Below, piece after piece: positions 28,662-38,205 of a stretch of 64,000 nt of DNA. The stretch covers positions 98,234-162,233 of the forward strand of contig JARYLI010000003.1 in NCBI GenBank assembly GCA_029907715.1, given 5' to 3'. The DNA comes from Methanothrix sp. (GTDB taxonomy: Archaea > Halobacteriota > Methanosarcinia > Methanotrichales > Methanotrichaceae). The notes beneath the pieces were generated by a model. It had not been told where the DNA came from. It worked only from the letters and a program-made list of their open reading frames with translations, and searched no databases. Positions within the stretch are counted from its first letter, which is position 1, and the number at the start of each line of letters is the position of its first letter. The translations under genes and the position numbers were made by a program.

Positions 28662-29999
28662 ATGGTGGTGTTGTGTTTGCAGACCCAAGAGAGGCTGTTG
28701 GAGATAATACGCGACAGGAATGTCGAGTTCATAAGGCTGCAGTTCACCGATATCCAGGGTATAGTAAAGAATGTTGCGATACCCGTCACCCAGCTCGGGA
28801 AGGCGTTCAAGACCGGCATCTCATTTGATGGTTCCTCGATTGAGGGCTTCGCGAGGATCCAGGAATCGGATATGGTACTGAAGCCGGATCTGGACACCTT
28901 CTGCATACTGCCCTGGAGATCCATGGGCGGGGCGAATGAGGCCAGGCTCATATGTGATGTTTACACCTCAAAAGGTGTTCCCTTCGAAGGGGATCCAAGG
29001 TATGTTCTCAGGAGAAACCTCGATGCAGCTGCGAAGATGGGCTACACGATGAATGTAGGCCCTGAGCTGGAGTTCTTCCTCTTTGAGAGGGAGAACGGAT
29101 CCGGCACGAGACCACACGATTTCGGCGGCTATTTCGATCTCGGCCCTGTGGATCTTGCAGAGGATGTCAAGAGGGAGATCGTGCGCGTGCTCATAGAGAT
29201 GGGGTTCACAGTGGAGGCAGCGCATCATGAGGTTGCAAGGGGCCAGCATGAGATAGACTTCGTTTATGATGACGCCCTCCGCAACGCTGATAAGGTCGTC
29301 ACCTTCAAGTACGTCACAAAGACGATCGCCCTGAAGAACAACCTGCGCGCGACGTTCATGCCCAAGCCGATATACGGCCAGGCGGGATCTGGAATGCACG
29401 TCAACATCTCTCTATTCAGGAAGGGAGAGAACGCATTCTTCGATCCCGAGAGGCCGTACAACCTAAGCGACCTAGGACGGTACTTCGTTGGAGGGTTGCT
29501 CGAGCATGTTCCTGCTGTAACTGCGGTCACAAACCCGCTGATAAACTCATACAAGCGCCTCGTCTCCGGATTTGAGGCACCCGTATACATCAGCTGGTCC
29601 GGGCCGAACAGATCGTCTCTAATAAGGGTCCCTGCGGCGCGGGGCCTATCGACACGAATAGAGTTCAGGTCTCCTGATCCATCATGCAATCCATACCTGG
29701 CTTTTGCAGCGATACTTGCAGCCGGTCTGGATGGAATACGGAGAGGCATAGATCCGGGAGAGCCGATGGATGTCAACCTCTATGAGCTATCAGAGGCTGA
29801 GCTGAAGAGGCTGGGGGTCAGGACGCTGCCATCAAACCTGCATGAGGCGCTCCTCGCCCTTGAGGAGGACAATGTAATCAGAGAGGCCCTGGGAGAGCAT
29901 GTCGTCAACAACCTCCTCAGGCTCGGAAACCTCGAGTGGAGGAGCTACAACACATACGTCCATCAGTGGGAGATCGATCGATACATCAACATAATCTGA
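28662..29999 (+). CDS. glnA: Glutamine synthetase, type I
   Basis: 445 residues. Seen are the N-terminal VEFIRLQFTDIQGIVKNVAIP, the SFDGSSIEGFARIQESDM loop, the metal ligands GPELEFFLFE, the NAxxH-like stretch AAHHEVARGQHEIDF and MHVNISLF, and the active-site SYKRLVSGFEAPVYISWSGPNRSSLIRVP. It makes glutamine from glutamate, ammonia and ATP. The length is that of the shorter GS-I-alpha form. The exact start is open: ATG 28662 or a TTG at 28677 behind GGTGGTG. Together with the 416 gene it may supply the glutamine/glutamate pair. Confidence 0.95.
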   Translation: MVVLCLQTQERLLEIIRDRNVEFIRLQFTDIQGIVKNVAIPVTQLGKAFKTGISFDGSSIEGFARIQESDMVLKPDLDTFCILPWRSMGGANEARLICDVYTSKGVPFEGDPRYVLRRNLDAAAKMGYTMNVGPELEFFLFERENGSGTRPHDFGGYFDLGPVDLAEDVKREIVRVLIEMGFTVEAAHHEVARGQHEIDFVYDDALRNADKVVTFKYVTKTIALKNNLRATFMPKPIYGQAGSGMHVNISLFRKGENAFFDPERPYNLSDLGRYFVGGLLEHVPAVTAVTNPLINSYKRLVSGFEAPVYISWSGPNRSSLIRVPAARGLSTRIEFRSPDPSCNPYLAFAAILAAGLDGIRRGIDPGEPMDVNLYELSEAELKRLGVRTLPSNLHEALLALEEDNVIREALGEHVVNNLLRLGNLEWRSYNTYVHQWEIDRYINII

Positions 30000-30033
30000 G
30001 CCTGCACCTCTCCGGACGGGCAGATCCTGCCGC

Positions 30034-30411
30034 TCAGAACGTCTCCTCGATCCATCTTTTTATCTCATCACGCACACGCCTGAAAGCGCTGATCCCACCA
30101 CCCGCAGGATCCGGGAAGGCTCTGTGCATGTGGACTCCGGGGATGAAAGGACAGGCATCTCCAGCGTCGCAGAGGGTTACGATGGTATCGAAATTGATAT
30201 CATTGAGGCTCTCGAGCCCCTTCGATCTCTGCTCTGATATATCGATGCCGATCTCGGCCATCGCTCTCACAGCATCCGGGTCGACCTCTGTGGGCTCGGT
30301 ACCTGCGCTGTACGCCTCATACTTATCTCCTTTGAGCGCCCTGAGAAGTGCCTCTGCCATCTGGGATCTAGCGGAGTTGTGCACGCATACGAATAGCACT
30401 CTCTTCTTCAT
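30034..30411 (-). CDS. arsC: Arsenate reductase, thioredoxin-coupled type (low-MW phosphatase fold)
   Basis: 125 residues. The P-loop CVHNSARSQMAEALL (C-x5-R-S) starts at residue 9, and the second redox pair appears as TLCDAGDACPF (Cys 82 and 89). The catalytic acid is in FPDPAGGG. Three conserved cysteines in this spacing separate the ArsC group from plain tyrosine phosphatases. It would reduce arsenate to arsenite using thioredoxin. No arsenite exporter or ArsR regulator is next to it in this window. Confidence 0.88.
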   Translation of the reverse strand: MKKRVLFVCVHNSARSQMAEALLRALKGDKYEAYSAGTEPTEVDPDAVRAMAEIGIDISEQRSKGLESLNDINFDTIVTLCDAGDACPFIPGVHMHRAFPDPAGGGISAFRRVRDEIKRWIEETF

Positions 30412-30489
30412 GAGAGCCTGTGTGGAGAAACTGCTATAAAATGCTCCTCCTGCATGGTATCAACCCTGGACGATAACCCTCTGATCTTC

Positions 30490-31611
30490 TCAGAACAGCC
30501 GCTTCTGCACCCATCCATTTATCTTCAAATACGGTATCGCCTTCCTTCTGATGCCGAGCCTGATGAGATCCGACGGGCACTCTATCCTCTTCCTTCTTCT
30601 GTATGAGATGATCCTGCGTGCGCTCTCCGGTCCTATGCCAGGCACGCGGATCAGGCTCTGAAGGTCGGCCTCATTCACATCGAGCGGCCCGTCGAGCGAT
30701 TCCCTGGCCAGCGTGACCTTTGGATCCTGATTGATAAGAAATCCGTCATCATCGAAGACGTTCTCGATCTCATCTGGGGACAGCCCGTAGACCCTGTAAA
30801 GCCAGTCGAGCTGGTAGAGTCTGCTCTCGCGCCATCTCACCTGTGGCATTCTCTGCTCAAAGATCGTCCCCTTGAGGGGGACAAATGCGCTGTAGTAGAC
30901 CCTGCTAACCCCAATCTCCCCGTACTCCTTTATGACCCTCTGGAATATCTCGAGGTCTGTTTCGCCAGCTGCGCCGACCACAAGCTGTGTCGTCTGGGAG
31001 CCTCTGGAGCGTCTAGCCAGGATATCACGTATGTACATCTGCCTGTCCAGTATGTCCCTTTCGTAATCCTTCGTGGGGCTGAGTTCCTGCATCACATCCC
31101 CGGAAGGGGCCTCGATGTTTATGCTCACCCTGTCGGCGAGCTCCACAGCCTGCTCTATCAGATGCCTGGATGTACCCGGAAGAATCTTGAGGTGGATGTA
31201 CCCTGAGAACCCATGCCTCTCCCTGAGTCTTCGCACACTCTCGACCATCTCCTCCATCGTTGAATCCTCATCCCTGCCTGCGCCAGAGCTCAGGAAGAGA
31301 CCATCGATGCGCCCTTCCCTTCTGAGCCTGACCACGAGATCGGAGAGCTCTTCTGGGGTGTAGGAGCATCCATTCGATACCCTTCCTGCATTGGGGCAGT
31401 ACCCGCACTGATGGTAGCACTCGTTGGTGAAGAGCGTCCGGAAGAGACGTATATGGCAGCCATTGCGCCCCGATGCGCTGTAGATCAGCGAGTCGTCATT
31501 CCTTCTGTGGCAGCATCTGTCGTATCTCGTGCTTCTGCTGAGCGTCTGAACCCTGTGATCAAGATCCTCGAGATCGAAGCTCGCTCCCTGAGCCAGGATC
31601 GACCGGTCCAT
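30490..31611 (-). CDS. Radical SAM protein with helix-hairpin-helix (putative DNA modification/repair)
   Basis: 373 residues. The radical SAM cluster motif CYHQCGYCPN (C-x3-C-x2-C) is near residue 66. The TIM-barrel follows with LSSGAGRDEDSTMEEMVES and INIEAPSGDVMQEL. The C-terminal 80 residues include a helix-hairpin-helix (LIRVPGIGPESARRIISYRR) that suggests nucleic acid binding. The same architecture is annotated elsewhere as a putative DNA modification/repair radical SAM protein, often beside a uracil-DNA-glycosylase-like gene; no such gene is next to it here. The reaction is unknown. Confidence 0.87.
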   Translation of the reverse strand: MDRSILAQGASFDLEDLDHRVQTLSRSTRYDRCCHRRNDDSLIYSASGRNGCHIRLFRTLFTNECYHQCGYCPNAGRVSNGCSYTPEELSDLVVRLRREGRIDGLFLSSGAGRDEDSTMEEMVESVRRLRERHGFSGYIHLKILPGTSRHLIEQAVELADRVSINIEAPSGDVMQELSPTKDYERDILDRQMYIRDILARRSRGSQTTQLVVGAAGETDLEIFQRVIKEYGEIGVSRVYYSAFVPLKGTIFEQRMPQVRWRESRLYQLDWLYRVYGLSPDEIENVFDDDGFLINQDPKVTLARESLDGPLDVNEADLQSLIRVPGIGPESARRIISYRRRKRIECPSDLIRLGIRRKAIPYLKINGWVQKRLF

Positions 31612-31947
31612 CGTGTTGTGGTTCTGCTGCCTGGCTAAATATCATCTGCCCATGCGGGGCGAAAGTGATTGAGAGTAGAGCTCTGAAGTTGCAGTCTCCG
31701 AAGAGATAGAATGATTAAAATATTTTGTTACCGAACGTTGATCAGCACCTCTCTCACTCGTTCGATTATTAGAGTTCTTCAAAGCCTGCAAACCCCGACG
31801 GGATGACTCCGTTTTTCATTATTACCCCGCATGCGACAGTAAAGGCACGCCAAAAGGAAAAGCTTTGATGCGGTGTTGGTTTCGTCCGGAAACACCCCGA
31901 CACCGAAGGTTGACCTCCATGTCATGCTTTCATTGTAAGCTGCTGGT
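31612..31947. other. Intergenic region without recognised feature
   Basis: 336 bases between the radical SAM gene and the end of mch. It includes AT-rich stretches (ATTAAAATATTTTG near 31713) that may be the radical SAM promoter on the reverse strand. No known repeat family, RNA or coding frame was seen. Confidence 0.5.
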
Positions 31948-32907
31948 TCAAAGCACCTGGATCCCAAATGATTCCATGAGAACATCATGATTCAGTCTTC
32001 CGCTCGCGATGGTTGTTCTCGATCTGAGCTCGTTCATCACCACCCTCGCAGGGGCGAAGATGTTGTGGTCGACCTTGAAGAAGTCGAAACCTGCGGCCTT
32101 GAATGCATTGTAAAACGGCACGCCATAATCCCTGGAAGCAGAGGATGGCATCTTTCTGATGTAATCTTTGAGCTCATCCAGGTTCTCGTACTCGAGGGTG
32201 TAGTACGTGTCACCACCGTAGATTATTGCATCATTAGACGCACCCATGCACCTTGTCGCGTCGCCGGCCACCGGCGCGATTGGAGCCACGCCCCAGCCGC
32301 TTTTTATCTTCGTTATATCGAAACCCATGGAGAACAGCTTGTGCATGCCTGTCTCGACAATCCTGGCCGAGACCTGGACCATGCCTGCCACAGAGTCAGT
32401 CGGGGCGACGGCGATTCTCAGGTCTGAGGGCTCTATTCCGCACATTTCAGCTATCCTGGCAGCTACAGCAGCATCCGGAATCCTGCTGGACTCCAGCACA
32501 ACTGCCCCAACGTCCGAGTACTCATCGAATCCTATCCTCTCATAGAGCTCCTTCGTCTTTCGGGCAAGAGCCCTTGCAGGCCCACTGCCCATAGCGAAGT
32601 ACTTATCGACCTTGATCTGCCACATCGCGCACTGCGACCCCATGCAGGATACCGCAGGATGGTCTGTGGTGACCTGTATCCCGGGAACTGATATCCCCCT
32701 CAGATCATAGGGCACGATCTGAATATCGGCCAGGTCCGCCATGCATATCCTGCTGATGAATATGCCGGCCCAGAGGCCACCGGGCGCCTTCACGCCAGCA
32801 TCTATAACAACCGCGCCGTTATCCAGCTCTATAACATCGACTCTGAGATCATCAGCCAGATCCAGCATCTCCTCGAAGACCTCAAAGCCCATCTCGTTTA
32901 TGCTCAT
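31948..32907 (-). CDS. mch: Methenyltetrahydromethanopterin cyclohydrolase
   Basis: 319 residues from the ATG at 32907 (a TTG one codon earlier is also served by GGTGAT at 32915-32920). Family features include GVKAPGGLWAGIFISRICMADLADI, the long conserved PAVSCMGSQCAMWQIKVDKYFAMGSGPARAL split over residues 85-115, and GWGVAPIAPVAGDATRCMGASNDAIIYGG. It interconverts formyl- and methenyl-tetrahydromethanopterin in the cytoplasm, one step of the C1 pathway shared with the Fwd complex at 53553. A TATA-like TTTATATCC lies near 32947-32955 on the reverse strand. Confidence 0.96.
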   Translation of the reverse strand: MSINEMGFEVFEEMLDLADDLRVDVIELDNGAVVIDAGVKAPGGLWAGIFISRICMADLADIQIVPYDLRGISVPGIQVTTDHPAVSCMGSQCAMWQIKVDKYFAMGSGPARALARKTKELYERIGFDEYSDVGAVVLESSRIPDAAVAARIAEMCGIEPSDLRIAVAPTDSVAGMVQVSARIVETGMHKLFSMGFDITKIKSGWGVAPIAPVAGDATRCMGASNDAIIYGGDTYYTLEYENLDELKDYIRKMPSSASRDYGVPFYNAFKAAGFDFFKVDHNIFAPARVVMNELRSRTTIASGRLNHDVLMESFGIQVL

Positions 32908-33046
32908 CAAACACGATCACCTTTTCCGACCGAGGAGTGTGAGATTGGATATAAACAAATCGTCATGAGATCTGGTGTCTCATAAAGTACTATATGGAGA
33001 ATGCAAAAGCCCTCTTTGTCGAGCTGCACCCCGTTAATCCGTGAGC

Positions 33047-33751
33047 TCAGTCGGTGTTGCTGCTCGAGCTGACCACTCTCCCCTGAAGTATTCGATCCGC
33101 GAGCCTGGAAAGCGGGAGGCTCTGCAGGTACACCCTTCCTGGCCCCCTGAGCCTCGCCAGGAACAGACCCTCACCTCCAAAGAGGGCGTTTCTGACACCG
33201 CCCACAAAACGTATATCGTAATCCACGTCACTCGAGAAGGCGACAAGGCATCCGGTATCGACACTTATCGCCTCTCCCGCCCCGAGATCCCTGCTCATGA
33301 GAGCACCTCCAGCATGGATGAACACCTTCCCGCTGCCCTTCAGCCTTTGAAGGATGAAACCCTCCCCACCGAAGAAGCCTGCACCAAGCCGCTTCGTGAA
33401 CGCCACCTCTATCTCCACGCCGCTCTCCCCGCACAGGAATGCTCCCCTCTGGCAGAGCAGCTGGCCGTCGAGATCATCGAGGTCCAGCGGCAGTATCTTT
33501 CCCGGAAATGGCGCGGAGAACGCAATCCTTTTCATATCATCGGATCGGTTGGTGAATTCTGTTATGAACAAACCATCTCCGGCCAACGCTCTCTTAAACC
33601 CCTTTATGATGCCCCCGGTGGACGCGCTCATCTCTATCCCATCGTCCATGAAGAGCATCGCGCCCGCCTCGGACCTGATGCTCTCACCCGGAGCCAGCTG
33701 TACCTCCAGGACCTGGAGATCATCTCCAAGAATGCTGTATCTGAGTACCAT
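33047..33751 (-). CDS. AIM24/TIGR00266-family protein
   Basis: 234 residues. The pattern QVLEVQLAPGESIRSEAGAMLFM, then FITEFTNRSDDMKRIAFSAPFPGKILPLDL, FFGGEGFILQRLKGSGKVFIHAGG and VRNALFGGEGLFLARLRGPGRVYLQSLP is the AIM24 beta-roll. Such proteins are widespread in bacteria and archaea, but their biochemical role is unknown; the mitochondrial relative affects membrane architecture. It stands alone, with mch downstream in the same direction, 139 bases away. Confidence 0.9.
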   Translation of the reverse strand: MVLRYSILGDDLQVLEVQLAPGESIRSEAGAMLFMDDGIEMSASTGGIIKGFKRALAGDGLFITEFTNRSDDMKRIAFSAPFPGKILPLDLDDLDGQLLCQRGAFLCGESGVEIEVAFTKRLGAGFFGGEGFILQRLKGSGKVFIHAGGALMSRDLGAGEAISVDTGCLVAFSSDVDYDIRFVGGVRNALFGGEGLFLARLRGPGRVYLQSLPLSRLADRILQGRVVSSSSNTD

Positions 33752-33857
33752 CTCACAACCTCATATGTGATATGCAGCTCTCCGGCGTGCTGTATATCTC
33801 ATATCTCTTATCATCGCAGCCAGATGGACTCCATATGCCTTTCGCCCATCTTCAAAT

Positions 33858-35702
33858 TCAGCATCGCCTCTCGATCCCGTTTCTCGCCTCGAGGAACGCG
33901 CGTATCACCTCAGCCACAGACCATGCCTGTGATATGCATCCACCCGGCCTGTGCGGTGGATCGCCATCATACACCTCTGCGATGGTTCCAATGCCGTAGC
34001 GGCTCTCCTCCAGGAGCGGCCTGAGGAGGGATATCGCGTGCATCCTGCTCCTTTTGCTGTACCTGTTTGCCCTGAGGTACGCGGTTATGTAAGGCCCGAT
34101 CAGCCATGGCCATACTGTGCCCTGATGGTACGCACGATCCCTCTCCCTGGGAGAGCCCTCGTATCGCCCGATGTAGGCGGGATCCCCCGGAGATAATGTC
34201 CTGAGACCGTAGGGCGTGAGAAGCTCCTCCGTCGCATTTCTCACAACCGCACGCGTCCGGTCCAGCGATAAAAGCCCCCGGGAGAACGCAACAGCTATCA
34301 CCTGATTCGGTCTCACCGACCCATCGTATGGATCTATCGTATCGTAAAGATACCCTGCAGTGTTCCAGAACCGCCTGAATGAACGCCTGACGCGCGCTGC
34401 TAGGCCCTGCCACCTCCACTCCATGCCCGTCGCCTCGCTGATGGCCTCCAGCGATCTCAGAGCCTCGTACCAGAGCGCGTTCACCTCAACGCACTTTCCA
34501 GCCCGGGGAGTAACGCACCTGCCATCAACTCTCGCGTCCATCCAAGTCGCGCCCTCCGAGGATGCTATGAGAAGGTCGGAGTCCATGTATCCCACAGGTG
34601 TTCGGGTGGTGTAGCATTCGATAATGCTCATCAGCGTCGGCCAGAGCTCCCTGATAAATGTGAGATCTGATGTGAGCCTGAAGTGCTCGCACACAGCTCT
34701 TATGAAGAGAAGCGATGCATCCACGGTGTTGTAGGAGCCCGCTCCGAGATCGTTTGGAACAAGGCCATCACGCACATGCTCTGAGAATGTCCGGAGAACA
34801 GCCCTGGCGTCATCAAACCTGCCGGTGCAGAGGAGGAGGCCGGGAAGAGCGATCATGGCATCCCTGCCCCAGTCGTCGAACCAGTGGTAGCCAGCGATTA
34901 TGCTCATGCCGCTGCCGCGGCGGACCAGAAAGCTGTCCGCAGCGATGGCAAGCGATCTGATATCCTCAGGAAGTGTGGAGAGGACCACCCGGCGCCGCTT
35001 CATCTCATTTTCAATCACAGATTCGTTTGCTTCGACCATTCCTGTGGATGCGGTGATGCTCAGATCAAGCTCGCCCTTCACATCAGCCTCAAACCAGCCG
35101 GGGCATAGGAGATCCTCCCTCCAGCCCAGCCCCCTCGCCCTCTCGACCTCATACTCAAAGTTGTGGTACCACATCTCATTTCTCACGTATCTCGCGCAGT
35201 CAGAGAGGAGATACAGATCGCATCTCGATCTGAGGCGAGTGCCTCTCTCCATCGCTTCCTGGCACATCTCCGGCCTGCCCGATACTGCGTGGAAGCATCT
35301 CGATGTGACGAGTGGCATGATCCTGATACGGGAGTCGCCGGAGATGTGGTACCTGATAACAGTCGTGTTCTCCCCGTGGATCATGAAGATCTGCTTTTTG
35401 AGCTCCACATCGTTCGCCCTGTACAGATACGTGGGCACCGGCTCTGCGGTGAATGATACAAGATACCGGAACCCCTGCGGATGTATCACGCCGGGATACT
35501 GATGGTTCGCCAGCTCGATACCGTTAACGGTCTCATCAAGAGAGGAGAGGAGGAGCCATCTGTCCACCGGTGGGCTCAGAGATGCGATCAGAAGACCATG
35601 ATAGGCCCTGGTGTTCGCACCGATGGATGTGGATGATGCATATCCGCCTATTCCATTGGTCACGATCCATTCCCTGGATATTCCATCGCTGTAGGGGATC
35701 AT
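33858..35702 (-). CDS. Glycogen-debranching enzyme (amylo-alpha-1,6-glucosidase type)
   Basis: 614 residues. The N-terminal GDE domain starts with SREWIVTNGIGGYASSTSIG and TRAYHGLLIASLSPP. The C-terminal (alpha/alpha)6 barrel shows GYHWFDDWGRDAMIALPGLLL, with the general acid Asp, and the late YHQGTVWPWLIGPYITAYLR motif. It removes alpha-1,6 branches from glycogen-like polymers. It lies 17 bases downstream of the GH57 gene in the same direction, so the two probably form an operon for storage polysaccharide turnover. No glycogen synthase lies in the window. Confidence 0.9.
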   Translation of the reverse strand: MIPYSDGISREWIVTNGIGGYASSTSIGANTRAYHGLLIASLSPPVDRWLLLSSLDETVNGIELANHQYPGVIHPQGFRYLVSFTAEPVPTYLYRANDVELKKQIFMIHGENTTVIRYHISGDSRIRIMPLVTSRCFHAVSGRPEMCQEAMERGTRLRSRCDLYLLSDCARYVRNEMWYHNFEYEVERARGLGWREDLLCPGWFEADVKGELDLSITASTGMVEANESVIENEMKRRRVVLSTLPEDIRSLAIAADSFLVRRGSGMSIIAGYHWFDDWGRDAMIALPGLLLCTGRFDDARAVLRTFSEHVRDGLVPNDLGAGSYNTVDASLLFIRAVCEHFRLTSDLTFIRELWPTLMSIIECYTTRTPVGYMDSDLLIASSEGATWMDARVDGRCVTPRAGKCVEVNALWYEALRSLEAISEATGMEWRWQGLAARVRRSFRRFWNTAGYLYDTIDPYDGSVRPNQVIAVAFSRGLLSLDRTRAVVRNATEELLTPYGLRTLSPGDPAYIGRYEGSPRERDRAYHQGTVWPWLIGPYITAYLRANRYSKRSRMHAISLLRPLLEESRYGIGTIAEVYDGDPPHRPGGCISQAWSVAEVIRAFLEARNGIERRC

Positions 35703-35719
35703 GGTTCACCTTTCTCTCA

Positions 35720-37195
35720 TCACTTTTTTGTGGCCGATCTATTTATTCTCCTGCTGAATGCATCCAGCAGAGCGCCCCTGAGATCCTCGCCCTTCAGCCT
35801 GGATGCTTTTCTGAGCGCTCCGGCCAGGCTCTCGTCTTCCAGGCTCTGGGATGCCCAGGTAGCGAAGCTCCCCAGGGATGCGTGATGCTCAAGAGCATCA
35901 GTATCCGCTCTTCTGAGCAGGCTCACCATTCCCTGACTGCTCCATGCTTTGCCGATCTCAGAGCCATCCTTTGCGGAGAGCACAAACGGATGATCTGCCA
36001 TGTCAAGGATCTCTGAGAGGCGGCGGTGAAGGTCTGAGAGCACGCTGAAGTAGGTCACAGCCGCATCATACGGATTTCCGTACGGGCTGAAGTAGCTGTG
36101 CACCTCTCCCGGGCCGCCGCCGTGGGTGAATATGTAGTAGAGGTGATCGCTCAGGCCGAGAAGCCTCCATATCCTGAGCACCTCCTCTCCGGCCTCCCGC
36201 GATGGACCATGGAGATTCTGGAGGTACGTGTAGCATGCCCACTGGAGGGCATTCCCAAGCCAGCAGCTGGTGTCCCTTTCGAGATCAGCCCATGATCTTG
36301 CACTCCTCACGCTCACTGTGCTTGAGGGTTTTACCATATCAACGATCTCCGCTGGTGTGGCGAATCTCAGATTCCTCCATTTCAGGATCTCGCCCGGGAG
36401 GTATCTCAGAAACTCAAATATCCCCGTCTCAGGCCAGTGGTGCTCCCCGAAGGTCTCGTAGTCCATGAAGAGGTTTATGCATCTTCCAGGGGTTGCTGCG
36501 AGCCATGCTGCGTACTTGTCCGCAGTGAGCGGGAACTCCTCCCAGTTTCTCGAAGAGAACCTGAATCCTATGTCATCGGTGAGCTGATAATTCCTGAGAA
36601 GCAGTGATATCCTCTCGCACCCCTCTGGCCTGTAAACTTGGTTCGGATCCGCGATGACACCCTCTGCAAATATCCCCCTGTAGCCCATCTGCTCGGCCAT
36701 AGCCGCGATCTCATCGTTGTAGATAAGCTCCGTGTTCTCGAAGACTGCAGGCCTGACGCCGAAGAGGTCCCACATGAGCTCCCTGTGCATCCTCACCTGC
36801 TCGCTGAACTCCTCCCTGTCGAAGAGGCTTGTGAGCGAATGGTAGTAGGTCTGATCGAGTAACTCCACGTTGCCGGTGTCAACCAGCTCGATGAAGGTAT
36901 CCAGGACATCCGGTCCGTATATTCTGCACTGATCCACGAACACCCCCGAGAGGCTGTATGCGACCTTGAACGGACGGTCTGTATCAGAGAAGCGTTTTAT
37001 GAGATCAAGTATGATCCTGTTTGCAGGAAGGTAGCACTTCTGTGCAACCCTCTCGAATATGCTCCTGTTCTCCTTATCATCAAAGTAGAACTCATAATGC
37101 GGACTGGACCTTCGGAAGATGCTGCCCGACCAGAAGAAGTCCTTCCTGAGTCTGAACGGCTGGTGGACCTCGAAGCAGATGGAGATCTCTGTCAT
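35720..37195 (-). CDS. Glycoside hydrolase family 57 protein (alpha-amylase-like)
   Basis: 491 residues from an ATG at 37195; a longer frame to 37309 exists but MTEISICFEVHQPFRLR is the usual family N-terminus. GH57 motifs: EVHQPFRLR (region 1), the catalytic Glu in AVFENTELIYNDEIA, and the acid Asp in FMDYETFGEHHW. GH57 enzymes hydrolyse or rearrange alpha-glucans. There is no ribosome binding site; TATATCC near 37216-37222 on the reverse strand would give a short or absent leader. Directly followed by the debranching enzyme. Confidence 0.9.
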   Translation of the reverse strand: MTEISICFEVHQPFRLRKDFFWSGSIFRRSSPHYEFYFDDKENRSIFERVAQKCYLPANRIILDLIKRFSDTDRPFKVAYSLSGVFVDQCRIYGPDVLDTFIELVDTGNVELLDQTYYHSLTSLFDREEFSEQVRMHRELMWDLFGVRPAVFENTELIYNDEIAAMAEQMGYRGIFAEGVIADPNQVYRPEGCERISLLLRNYQLTDDIGFRFSSRNWEEFPLTADKYAAWLAATPGRCINLFMDYETFGEHHWPETGIFEFLRYLPGEILKWRNLRFATPAEIVDMVKPSSTVSVRSARSWADLERDTSCWLGNALQWACYTYLQNLHGPSREAGEEVLRIWRLLGLSDHLYYIFTHGGGPGEVHSYFSPYGNPYDAAVTYFSVLSDLHRRLSEILDMADHPFVLSAKDGSEIGKAWSSQGMVSLLRRADTDALEHHASLGSFATWASQSLEDESLAGALRKASRLKGEDLRGALLDAFSRRINRSATKK

Positions 37196-37425
37196 ATGAT
37201 TGAAGATCTGCTGTTTATGGATATACTGCTTTGCCCCAGGATCACAGTCTGATGGTTTGAAAGAGAGGAGCACGCCGCTGTGGGCCTGGATGTATTGAGG
37301 AATACGCAACCAATGCCTCGGATCTCACATGCTGACGCATCAGCGCGCCGGCCAAAAGAGCACATGTTAAACGCTTTTGTGAGATGACAATGAAAGCGAA
37401 TTCCGCAAAAGAGCCTTGTGGGCAG

Positions 37426-37499
37426 TGGGCCCGACGCGATTCGAACGCGTGATCCCCGCCGTGTGAAGGCGATGTCATAACCACCTAGACCACGGGCCC
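37426..37499 (-). tRNA. tRNA-Val (anticodon CAC)
   Basis: On the reverse strand the acceptor stem GGGCCCG pairs with CGGGCCC. The D-arm is GTCTAGGTGGTTATGAC, the anticodon stem TCGCC/GGCGG holds loop TTCACAC (anticodon CAC), and the T-arm is ACGCG-TTCGAAT-CGCGT. The discriminator is A and no CCA is encoded. It reads GUG valine codons. No intron. Confidence 0.95.
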
Positions 37500-37566
37500 T
37501 CAAGCCAGAGAGGTACGACCAATTATTAGTACCTTGCCCTCGATTGTAGCTCTACGCGGCGCAACG

Positions 37567-37684
37567 TATTTGCTCAATATGGTGAGCGTGCTTGAGTTAC
37601 TGATCAAGTGAAGCTGCTATGGCAGAGCCGTTCATCCAGAAATCCGCCAAGAGGGCAATTTACCTCAACGTATTGAGCATGTTC
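37567..37684 (+). mobile_element. Family-3 element, copy C
   Basis: 118 bp, GTATTTGCTCAATATGGTG at the left, CGTATTGAGCATGTTC at the right. Flanks GCGCAACG and CTGTTTTC do not match, so no target duplication is visible; it adjoins the transposase remnant. Confidence 0.78.
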
Positions 37685-38205
37685 CTGTTTTCTGCAAGAA
37701 ATGTCTCGAACCTGCTTTCGCTGTTTCCATTTTTTTTGTCTTTATTACTGGCATGGAACTGGCTAACGTGGTCGGTTACGATCTGTTTCACCATGCGCAC
37801 TTTTCCGTATTCAGCGATTCGCTCTTATGTGCGTAGCAACTTGCAGAGCATGCAATGTGGTCGCTGAAAGCATTCATTCGTCGAAACGAACGCATAGCAT
37901 GACCCCTGCTCCTTCGGGTAAGTCATCAAATGGATAAGGGCGATCTGCTCAAGACTTCTTGCACCCAAATTTTGCTCTTTGTGGACTTCGAGTACCAGAT
38001 CCTCTAACTCAGGATCGATCTCCTTCCTCGGCCGGCCAAACATCTTTATCGATATCATCTCCCTCTTTCTCAGATAATGCCTCCAGACACGCTTAACCGT
38101 GGAGACGCTCACCTTCATCTCAGCTGCGATCCTTTTGTTGCTCCTGTTCTTGATCTTCTCCCGAACTGTATACCGAATCTTGCGCTCGTTCGGCTTTACT
38201 ACCAT
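37685..38205 (-). pseudogene. Decayed IS481-like transposase, interrupted
   Basis: From an ATG at 38205 the reverse strand reads a helix-turn-helix start (KNRSNKRIAAEMKVSVSTVK, then RWRHYLRKRE-type sequence and FGRPRKEIDPELEDLVLEVH), then LGARSLEQI at the border of a family-1 element. Beyond that element (37685-37819) the same strand has AEYGKVRMVKQIVTDHVSQF and ESRFETFLAENR, which match the second Asp region of the IS481/integrase core. Roughly a hundred or more residues with the first catalytic Asp are missing between the halves. The downstream end is cut by family-3 copy C. It is clearly non-functional. Confidence 0.8.
37820..37942 (+). mobile_element. Small non-coding element, family 1, copy 10
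   Basis: 123 bp, nearly identical to copy 5 (CGCTCTTATGTGCGTAGCAA to GGATAAGGGCG). Flanks CAGCGATT and ATCTGCTC do not match, unlike most copies, consistent with the adjoining deletion in the transposase. Confidence 0.88.
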
